The translations under genes were made by a program, and so were the position numbers. Shown here piece by piece: positions 24,529 to 32,697 of a DNA stretch of 32,697 bases (positions within the stretch are counted from its first letter, which is position 1; every line of letters begins with the position of its first letter). Origin of the DNA: Sharpea azabuensis DSM 18934 (GTDB lineage: Bacteria > Bacillota_I > Bacilli_A > Erysipelotrichales > Coprobacillaceae); contig NZ_JNKU01000033.1 of the NCBI RefSeq assembly GCF_000702165.1, positions 1-32,697 on the forward strand. The letters run 5' to 3'. The notes below the pieces were generated by a model, which had not been told where the DNA came from, made no database searches, and saw only the letters and a list, made by a program, of their open reading frames with translations.

Positions 24529-27500
24529 AGCATATAAAGTTATTAAGTATTGCTGTTGCATTGGTCTTAGTATTTTCTGTTGTCTTTCCTTTATCTACAC
24601 GTGCAGAAAATGAGTCAAGAGACACATTTATTGCCGAGCAAAGTATTAATGGTACGAAAGTAACTGTTAGTGCTGATCCAGAAGTATTTCCTGAAGGAAC
24701 AACTCTGGAAGTCAAAGAAGTTAACCTAACGCCCAAAGAAGATACTCTTGTTGCCTCACAACAACAAGCAGATCAAAAGAGTATCAAACAAGTTGCCCTT
24801 GATATCACAATGAAGAATAAAGAAGGAGAGGAAATAGAACCTGATACATCCAAAGGTAAGGTCAATATATCCTTTACTAATGATGATATTAAAAGCTATA
24901 CAACTAATGTCTATCACATAGATGATAATCTTAAATTAGAATCTCTTAAGCTTACTAAATCTGATGACACTGTAACTGGTGAAACTACTGGGTTTTCTAC
25001 GTACGTCTTAGATTTTATTGTGGAGAATAAAACATTCTATTATGATGTAACATTAAACAAAGAAATAAATCTAAGTGAAGTGTTAGCTCATTTATTAAAT
25101 GTTGAAGCTTCAAAAATTACAGGTATTTCTAACACTGATAAAGACGGTAAAGCAAGTACAGAATTAGATAAATATGGTAAGCTTCAAAAAAAGATGATAA
25201 ACTTTGGTATCTTACAATTACAACTGAACTACCTAAGAATGGTGGAGGTTTGTATTTTAAAGTAAATTATACAAAAGATGATGCTAATCCAGGCAATGCT
25301 ACAGCAACTTTAAATGTTAAAGTGTATCAACAACCTACATTTAGTGGTGATGCCAGTTGGATTAATGACTATCAAGCATCTAGAGACGATCATACTCATA
25401 CAATAACTCTCACAAAGTACAATGGAACACAAACTGATTTAAGCATCCCAGCAACAGTAAAAATTAATAACGTTGATTATCAAATAGTCTTAAGTGGTGA
25501 TGTTTATAAACATACTGGTATAACATCCATTTCTTTCAATTCATATAAAAGAGATGATGGTACAGTAGTTAGTGTAAAGGCAAGTGATAGTTTAAAAGAA
25601 CTCTTTGCGTATTGCGTGAACCTAAAAAAGGTAGATCTCAGAGGACTAAATACCGAAAATGTCACTGATATGTCCTATATGTTTGAAGGTGACTATTTTC
25701 TAAAGTATGTTGGCGTATCGGATGACTCAAATCAGGTTATCTTTAGTGGTGATGGCAGTCAATTTACGACAAAAAATGTTGTTACCATGGAAGGCATGTT
25801 TATGAATATGTCAGATGCCTGGCTAAATAAAGTTGGTTTGACAAAACTAGATGTATCTTCATTTGATACCACTAATTTGAAGGAAACAAAATTATTTGCA
25901 GCTTGGAATAGTTATTTAGAAGAGGTGAATTTAAGTTCTTTTAATGGTGCTATTTCAAATGATGCAGCTAATGATGCCAATACGCCATTAAGAGGAAATG
26001 ATGCTTTAACAAAATTAACATTAGGCGAAAATTGGCATGCTAGAGATTATAAAACATATTCTAGTTTAGGTATTGATGGTAACTGGAAATATATTGGTCC
26101 AAATAAGAACTTTAAGAATGTTGTTTTCTCCAATGAAGAAACCAACACAAATTTCTACAAGGACATGGCTGGTATATATGAGAAAACTAATGAAGCACCA
26201 TCTAGTGCTTCAAGACCTCTTTATGTAGCTGATGGTTATGTTAAAGAAGGTAATATGTGGGAAGTTCATACACCACAAAATACTTTCCACGGTTACTGTC
26301 TTGATCACAATCGTTTAGCACCTAGTGGTTATTTTGATAAAGTAGCTATTGAAAAAGATGTAACATCTAATACATCTGATTCAGGAGTTTCAAATTATAT
26401 CATGGATTATCTTGATGAAGGTAATACAGGCTATAAAGAATTAGGAAACAATATGACTGAAGCGTTAATAGCTTTAATCTATTGGAGTGAATATGGTGGA
26501 CATAATGGTCAATATGATCAAGATGATATTTGGCATTTCACTAATGATTATTCATCAGGAATAAGTGCAAAGCTTAAAGCTAAAATAGTAGGTCATACAT
26601 ATAATGATATTCCTGATAAAGAAAAATATAATCTTTACATCTATGTTCCTTCTGAATTGAATTTATCACCAGAGAAAGACCAAATGCAAAACCTATTATC
26701 TATTGAAGGTGCTAATGATCAAGCATATGCAGGTGTGCAAGTAAAGAAAGTAGATAATACTTCTTCAAAAGCTCCTGTTGGTGGTGCAACATTTGCTGTT
26801 TATCATGCAAATGCTGATGGTACAAAAGATACAACAAAAAAGTTTGGTAATGGAGAAGACCATTTAGAATTTACAACAAATAGTGCTGGTATTGGTGGTA
26901 TTTATCGTATGGACCGTACTGTTGGCCTTACTGTTGGTAAGTATATTCTTGAAGAAATTTCAGCACCAACAGGTTATTTGAAAAATAATACATCATTTAT
27001 GTTTGATGTTACTGAATCTGATAACCAAAAAATGATAAGTGTTGGAAATAGTGATGGTGTAATTGTAGATGATATCGAGGATAAATATGTTGGTGGTGGT
27101 ATAACTTTAAAGAAAGTTGATAGTACAAGTGGTAAGCCATTGCCTAATGCAACATTTACTTTATATGAAACAGATAAAAGTGGTAAAATTTTGAATGATG
27201 CAAGTGGTAAACCAGTATATTCTAAAACATATACAACTGATGAAACAGGGGTATTGAAAACAGGGCTAAAGGATCTTGAGATTGGTAAGTATTATATAGT
27301 GAAAGAAACAGCAGCACCTGAAGGATACGATATTAATCAAAAAGGTACAGGTAAACCATATCAATCAGTTGTAATTCACCTGCGTGATGGTGAAAATGAT
27401 CAGTATAAAGATATCGGTGCTATTGAAAATGTACCTCAAACAGTAGAAGTACAACTCTATGCGACAAAAGTATTCGATAAAATATCACTATCTGAAAACA

Positions 27501-28318
27501 AGTTTACTTTTAAACTTTATGATTCCCAGAATAATCTCATTGATACACAGCAGAATGATGATACTGGTAAAGTAACATTCAAGAAGATGACGCTTTCAGC
27601 AGCTGATATGCCTGGTAAAGATTACTATATAGTTGAAGAGGATGAATCAAAGGTCAAACCATCAATTAATGGTCAGACGATTACTTATGACCAACATAAG
27701 GAAGCTGTGAAAGTTTTATTACAAATGAATCCTGATACAGATAAGCTTGAATCAATCGTAAAGTATGACAGTGATGGTGCGATATTTGTTAACAGATTAA
27801 ATGTTAAGTATGATGGAAAACTTAATATACATAAAACTGTTACAAATAGTTCAAAATCTGATGATACTAAGTTTGATTTTAATCTTGAAATACAAAGTCC
27901 ATCTGCTGACCTAGCAGCAAGAGATTTCCATTATACTTTTGATGGGAAAACGGTTTACAAATTTAAGTTTAATAAGATTTCAAGTAAAACAGAAGATAAT
28001 TTGTATCGTTATAAAACACCTGAAGGTACTTTTAAACTTAAAGATCAATCAACACTTCAACTTCTTGATTTACCTGTTGGCGCAAAATATGTAGTTAGTG
28101 AAGAGGAAACAAGAGGTTATATACTTGTAAATTCTGAAAATACTAACGGTACTATAACTGAAAATGTTACAACAGCCAGCTTTACAAACGAAGCGCAATC
28201 TATTATTCCAACAAGCGCAGATACGATGACACATATGTCATTCTGGTTGATTGCATCAGCTAGTGCTATTGTTCTTGTATGGATTTTAAAGAGAAAACTA
28301 AAAGTTTCTAAGAAATAG
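24516..28318 (+). CDS. Thioester adhesin, Cpa-like pilus tip protein, split by a one-base frameshift at an A7 tract
   Basis: Two overlapping frames (24516-25265 and 25193-28318) make one protein of about 1267 residues if the reading shifts at 25187-25193. The first frame has the signal peptide and a domain of unknown type. After the shift come a BspA/DUF285-like region ('VDLRGLNTENVTDMSYMF', 25640-25930) and a thioester domain with Cys in 'FHGYCLDHN' (codon 26297) and Gln in 'YDQDDIWHFT' (codon 26519). Two CnaB domains follow ('VKKVD ... LEEISAPTGY', 'LKKVD ... VKETAAPEGYD'), then two FctA-type domains, a stalk end 'IIPTSAD', a membrane span and a basic tail. Cpa-type thioester proteins bind host surfaces covalently. 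The start follows AAGGAGG. Without the shift only a 249-residue fragment would be made. Confidence 0.85.
25186..25193 (+). other. A7 tract / A AAA AAG slippery heptamer at the adhesin frameshift
   Basis: Seven A at 25186-25192 then G. In the upstream frame the codons are CAA AAA AAG, so 25187-25193 reads A AAA AAG, the dnaX-type -1 slippery sequence. A -1 slip continues as GAT GAT AAA CTT TGG in the long downstream frame. One extra A would fuse the frames as well. Confidence 0.85.
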
Positions 28319-28330
28319 TTCATAAAGATT

Positions 28331-28357
28331 CCGTGATTGATTTCACGGTTTCTTTTT
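28331..28357 (+). terminator. Terminator of the pilus operon
   Basis: CCGTGA at 28331-28336 pairs with TCACGG at 28343-28348, followed by a T-rich run to 28357. Confidence 0.82.
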
Positions 28358-28383
28358 GTTTTAATGAGTGTGGGGTGAATGCT

Positions 28384-28725
28384 ATGAATGAGATTGAAAG
28401 CTATATCGAAAAACAAGATGAGACATATCAGGAAGATTTAAAACATGTCTATCATGTCATACAAAAAGCTATTCCTGAAGCTGAAGAAAAGATTTCCTGG
28501 GGAATGCCTACATTCCATAAGAAACATAACATTATACATTTTGCATGTAATAAGAAACATGTTGGTATTTATCCTGGGGCAGATGGCGTTGAAGAGTTTA
28601 CTAAGGAATTGAAAGAGAAGGGCTATAAGTATTCCAAAGGAGCTATTCAGTTTCCATATGATCGTATAGATGATGAGTTGATTACGAGAATTGCATTGTG
28701 GTGTTATGAAAATCATAGTAAATAA
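28384..28725 (+). CDS. DUF1801 (YdhG-like) protein
   Basis: 113 residues. It has the DUF1801 core: 'ISWGMPTFHKKHNIIHFAC', then 'KHVGIYPG', and 'KGAIQFPYD' near the end. Some relatives (Bacillus YdhG/Fra) act as frataxin-like iron chaperones; for most the role is unknown. The start at ATG 28384 follows GGGGTG and fits family N-termini better than an upstream frame that overlaps the pilus terminator. Likely cytoplasmic; no signal or membrane segment. It converges on the queuosine operon. Confidence 0.8.
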   Translation: MNEIESYIEKQDETYQEDLKHVYHVIQKAIPEAEEKISWGMPTFHKKHNIIHFACNKKHVGIYPGADGVEEFTKELKEKGYKYSKGAIQFPYDRIDDELITRIALWCYENHSK

Positions 28726-28729
28726 AAAG

Positions 28730-28748
28730 GTCGTTCATTTAGAACGAC
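28730..28748. terminator. Shared terminator between DUF1801 gene and queH
   Basis: GTCGTTC at 28730-28736 pairs with GAACGAC at 28742-28748 over a 5-base loop, with T-rich sequence on the plus side and A-rich sequence before it, so it can serve both directions. It overlaps the queH stop. Confidence 0.75.
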
Positions 28749-29397
28749 TTTCTTCTTTTTGTCTGTTAATGCGATCCTGTGCTTCTTCATAGCTATATAT
28801 ACAGCCACAATAGTCTTGTCTATACATGCCATATTCACTAGCCATCTGTGTTGATTTAAGATAACCATTTCTTTTCTTAAAGTCCGAATTGAGGAATTTA
28901 GGTTTATCTTGTTGTAATGCGTTACCTATTTCATTAATCCAACGTGAGATTTTATGTGGTGATACTGAGAGTACTGTAGTCCAGTAATCAAAGTCATGCT
29001 CTTTTGCATAGTTATAGGCATTCTTCATTCTCATGCTGTAACAAAGCTTGCATCTTAAGCCTTTCTCACCTGTATCTTTGAGTGGTTCTAGTTTTGATGT
29101 ATAAGCGATATTGTCATATGCATCTTCAACGATTTTAATATGTTGATTATAGTCTTTATTGAAACGAGGAATGAAGTTGAGGAGTTCTTGATATCTTCTG
29201 CTGTATTCTTCTTCGGGATAGATATTGGAATTGGAATAGTAGATGGTGATATCAAAATACTCAGATAACATCTTGATGACATTGGATGAACATGGTCCAC
29301 AACACACATGTAAGAGTAATGTTGGTCTTCCTTCAAGATGCTTCAGTTCTTCCTGCATCACAAGATCATAGTTTGTATGATCAATGTTATTATTCAT
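28735..29397 (-). CDS. queH: Epoxyqueuosine reductase QueH
   Basis: About 220 residues. It performs the last step of queuosine synthesis, reducing epoxyqueuosine in tRNA to queuosine. QueH marks: '[10 protein letters not shown]' near 30-39, '[12 protein letters not shown]' in the centre and 'YCGCIYS' near the end. These Cys groups bind the Fe-S cluster and metal of this non-cobalamin alternative to QueG. The start is taken at ATG 29397, which overlaps the queA end by 8 bases and fits the family N-terminus; an ATG at 29421 lies deeper in queA. Last gene of tgt-queA-queH. Confidence 0.93.
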   Translation of the reverse strand: MNNNIDHTNYDLVMQEELKHLEGRPTLLLHVCCGPCSSNVIKMLSEYFDITIYYSNSNIYPEEEYSRRYQELLNFIPRFNKDYNQHIKIVEDAYDNIAYTSKLEPLKDTGEKGLRCKLCYSMRMKNAYNYAKEHDFDYWTTVLSVSPHKISRWINEIGNALQQDKPKFLNSDFKKRNGYLKSTQMASEYGMYRQDYCGCIYSYEEAQDRINRQKEESRSK

Positions 29398-30439
29398 TGT
29401 CAATAAACATAGCATCCCCAAATGAGAAGAAACGATATTTCTCTTTTACTGCAATATTATATGCATTGAGGATGTTTTCACGGCCTGCAAGAGCACTTAC
29501 CAACATGATGAGGGTTGATTTAGGAAGATGGAAGTTTGTAATAAGAGCATCAATACCTTCAAATGTATAACCAGGATAGATGAAGATGGATGTGTTTTCA
29601 TGAGTTGGTGTAAACTTGCCATATTTCTTGATATTGCTTTCAAGTGTACGGCATGATGTTGTTCCAACGGCAATAATGCGTCTTCCTTCTGCTTTGGCTT
29701 TATTGAGCTTGTTAGCTACTTCTTCATCTATTTCATAGTATTCTGAATGCATATGATGTTCGAAGACATTTTCGACTTTAACAGGTCTAAATGTACCAAG
29801 TCCTACATGTAATGTCACATCAAGAACTTCTACGCCCTTAGCACGTACTTTCTCAAAGAGTTCAGGTGTGAAATGAAGACCAGCAGTAGGAGCTGCAGCA
29901 CTTCCTTCAACCTTGGCATAAACAGTGTTATAACGGTCAGGATCATCAAGCTTTTCCTTGATGTATGGAGGTAGAGGCATAATACCTAACTGATCTAAGA
30001 CTTCATAGAAAATACCATCATAGATCATTTCCATGACACGAATACCTTCATCCCTTACTTCTAAGCACTTTGCTTTAAGTCTACCATCACCAAAAGATAT
30101 AACACTTCCTTCCTTGATTTTTTTGGCATTACCACAAAGACATTCCCAAACATCATCATGTGTATTCTTTAATAAAAGTACTTCGACATGTGCATTTGTT
30201 TCTTCCTTTGTACCAAATAATCTAGCAGGAATAACCTTTGTATTATTTCTTACAATAACATCACCTGGTTTTAAATAATCAAGGATATCATAGAAATGTT
30301 TATGTTCTACTGCTCCTGTTGGTTTATGTAAGACCATGAGTCTTGATGTATCTCTTTTTTCAAGTGGAGTCTGGGCTATTAATTCATGTGGTAAATCATA
30401 ATCAAATAGCTCAATATCCATAGTTTTCTTTTCTTCCAT
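29390..30439 (-). CDS. queA: S-adenosylmethionine:tRNA ribosyltransferase-isomerase QueA
   Basis: 349 residues (343 if started at the internal ATG 30421, which matches Bacillus QueA better). It transfers and rearranges the ribosyl group of S-adenosylmethionine onto preQ1 in tRNA to give epoxyqueuosine. Family signatures are visible: 'DFDLP'-like '[19 protein letters not shown]', '[12 protein letters not shown]', '[13 protein letters not shown]', 'VGLGTFRPV', 'MHSEYYEI', '[10 protein letters not shown]' and '[15 protein letters not shown]'. AAAGGG inside the end of tgt is the ribosome site for 30439. Confidence 0.96.
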   Translation of the reverse strand: MEEKKTMDIELFDYDLPHELIAQTPLEKRDTSRLMVLHKPTGAVEHKHFYDILDYLKPGDVIVRNNTKVIPARLFGTKEETNAHVEVLLLKNTHDDVWECLCGNAKKIKEGSVISFGDGRLKAKCLEVRDEGIRVMEMIYDGIFYEVLDQLGIMPLPPYIKEKLDDPDRYNTVYAKVEGSAAAPTAGLHFTPELFEKVRAKGVEVLDVTLHVGLGTFRPVKVENVFEHHMHSEYYEIDEEVANKLNKAKAEGRRIIAVGTTSCRTLESNIKKYGKFTPTHENTSIFIYPGYTFEGIDALITNFHLPKSTLIMLVSALAGRENILNAYNIAVKEKYRFFSFGDAMFIDNE

Positions 30440-30441
30440 GA

Positions 30442-31629
<1,188 letters not shown>

Positions 31630-31638
31630 CTAAAAACA

Positions 31639-31667
31639 TTGATAGAACCACCATAATTTTGTAGAAT
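31639..31667 (+). promoter_or_regulatory. Promoter of the PlsY-like gene
   Basis: TTGATA at 31639-31644, a 17-base spacer and TAGAAT at 31662-31667. It is divergent from the tgt promoter. Confidence 0.75.
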
Positions 31668-31683
31668 ACTGTTGGTGATAGAA

Positions 31684-32289
31684 ATGCAGATATTATTCAT
31701 ACTTATTATTGGATATGGCTTAGGAAATATCTTAACAGGTGATATTGTCAGTCGTATTTATACAAAAAAGAGTGCTTTTGAACTAGGTACATCGCATAAT
31801 CCAGGGATGGCCAATATTACCGCTCATATCGGTATTATTCCAGGTATCCTGGTATTATTAGGCGATATTCTTAAAACGGTCATCGCAATTGTGATTGCCA
31901 TCAAATGCTTTGATGGAGGTAGAATGGGCATTCTTTATGCCGGATTAGGGGCTACATTAGGACATAATTTCCCATTCTGGCACCATTTTAAAGGTGGAAA
32001 GGGTGTCACAACAACTGCCACAACAATCTTTCTCTATTCTCCTATGCTGGCCTTTATTGCACTCATTGCTGGATTAATTGTTGTGATTGTCACAAAATAT
32101 CTTGCCCTAGGGGCTGTTGTCATTGTCTTTGCCTACATGGCACTTGTAGCACGCACACCTCAGGAGCTTCTTGTCTGTGCTCTATTTACGGCATTAATGG
32201 TCTATCGTAACTACAGTCAGCTCAAACTGATTCCTAGTGGTCAGGCAGAAAAGAATGATATTCTCTCAAAATTCAAAAAGAAGCACTAA
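31684..32289 (+). CDS. PlsY-like glycerol-3-phosphate acyltransferase, divergent
   Basis: 201 residues with about five membrane spans. PlsY transfers the acyl group of acyl-phosphate to glycerol-3-phosphate in phospholipid synthesis. The third family motif is intact ('HNFPFWHHFKGGKGV'). The first motif is altered: 'ELGTSHNPGMANI' stands where classic PlsY has GSGNxGATN. This may mark a PlsY paralogue rather than the housekeeping enzyme. The start at ATG 31684 lies behind GGTGAT and about ten bases after the predicted transcription start; a TTG at 31672 would precede it. Confidence 0.82.
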   Translation: MQILFILIIGYGLGNILTGDIVSRIYTKKSAFELGTSHNPGMANITAHIGIIPGILVLLGDILKTVIAIVIAIKCFDGGRMGILYAGLGATLGHNFPFWHHFKGGKGVTTTATTIFLYSPMLAFIALIAGLIVVIVTKYLALGAVVIVFAYMALVARTPQELLVCALFTALMVYRNYSQLKLIPSGQAEKNDILSKFKKKH

Positions 32290-32312
32290 AAGAGACACAT
32301 CGTGTCTCTTTT
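32288..32312 (+). terminator. Terminator of the PlsY-like gene
   Basis: AAAAGAGACAC at 32288-32298 pairs perfectly with GTGTCTCTTTT at 32302-32312 over a 3-base loop. Confidence 0.88.
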
Positions 32313-32315
32313 AAG

Positions 32316-32593
32316 TTATCTGACAAGTTGATAATGAATGTTACGGCTTTGTCCTTCTTTGATGATTTTGCCTTTTTCAACCAAATGACTTAATAAGCGT
32401 ATGCATGTCGTTTGGCTAAAGCCAAATGTCTTTTGAATATCTTTTCTTGTGAATGTTTGATGATGTTTGGCGAAATCTATAATCTCTTCTTCCTATTCAA
32501 AACAACAACACTCTCATCATCCTCAACACCAATATATAATATCCCACCTTTACAATTCGCAAATGCGATTATCTCTTTTTTATAAAGTTCCCG
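32316..32593 (-). pseudogene. Remnant of an AlbA_2/winged-helix regulator, cut by an IS end
   Basis: From the right, one minus-strand frame gives 'RELYKKEIIAFANCKGGILY' and 'IGVEDDESVV', the AlbA_2 (Schlafen-type) nucleic-acid-binding signature. Near 32500 the frame changes and continues as a winged helix, 'EEIIDFAKHHQTFTRKDIQ', 'FGFSQTTCIRLLSHLVEKGK', ending at the TAA at 32316-32318. Such proteins are normally 400-500 residues, so the middle is deleted and the parts are out of frame. The N-terminus is missing at the IS border at about 32594. Confidence 0.7.
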
Positions 32594-32697
32594 ACAGAAA
32601 ACCCACGCGCCTTTAGGCCGTGGGATGAATGGCGGTTAGGGATATGATATAATATGCATACAGGAAATCCTGTTTCCGAGTCTTTAGAAAGGAGAAA
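32594..32697 (+). mobile_element. Left end of a second IS200/IS605-type tnpB element, running off the window
   Basis: CAGAAAACCCACG and the following GTGGGAT.AATGGCG match the element at 18357. The hairpin is better preserved here: CCCACG 32602-32607 with CGTGGG 32619-32624, and inner GCC with GGC. TATAAT at 32648-32653 and a closing AGAAAGGAGAAA would be the promoter and ribosome site of the transposon gene, whose start codon should be just past the window edge. Confidence 0.72.

Overview
The window looks like chromosomal DNA of a low-GC Gram-positive gut bacterium (Bacillota), most likely of the Erysipelotrichia (Coprobacillus/Catenibacterium type). This is inferred from AT-rich codon use, consensus SigA promoters, strong AAGGAGG ribosome sites, lipoprotein and sortase systems, and the mnmG-rsmG-noc order. 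The species cannot be fixed from the sequence. It holds about 23 intact genes, two otherwise full-length genes each interrupted by one lesion (ftsH and a pilus adhesin), and several decayed gene and IS remnants.

Layout. 1-560: edge of an unidentified minus-strand gene, three direct repeats and the control region of a sugar transporter. 565-5767: ABC sugar-uptake operon (binding lipoprotein, two permeases, a second large binding lipoprotein) with no ATPase gene. 5782-7583: a coupled minus-strand pair (CoA-binding protein and a tail-anchored SseB-like protein). 7673-11032: mnmG-rsmG-noc, for tRNA wobble modification, 16S rRNA methylation and nucleoid occlusion. 11166-13016: ftsH with one in-frame TAG. 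13059-14999: a flavin/Fe-S enoate-reductase-type enzyme. 15076-15560: a scar made of an AraC regulator tail, an internal piece of a tagatose-bisphosphate aldolase subunit and a very Ile/Val-rich mini-ORF. 15681-16820: nagA. 17200-18243: a beta-propeller lactonase. 18357-19045: a decayed, internally deleted IS200/IS605-type tnpB element. 19353-21032: an Lrp regulator with its aminotransferase (alaR-alaT type).

21606-28318 is the most interesting part. It is a sortase-assembled pilus operon organised like the streptococcal FCT (T3) islands: backbone pilin, a signal-peptidase-like protein without catalytic residues (SipA type), a class B sortase, a small anchor pilin and a large thioester adhesin (Cpa type). 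The adhesin is split by a one-base frameshift exactly at a seven-A tract, which forms the classic A AAA AAG slippery heptamer. It could be phase-variable, recoded by -1 frameshifting, or recently broken. A 545-bp leader with two strong secondary-structure elements precedes the operon.

28384-32289: a DUF1801 protein, a queuosine operon (tgt-queA-queH, minus strand) and a divergent PlsY-like acyltransferase. The window ends in a decayed AlbA_2/winged-helix regulator cut by the left end of a second tnpB-type element. Its terminal hairpin matches the decayed copy at 18357, so this IS family is present in at least two places.
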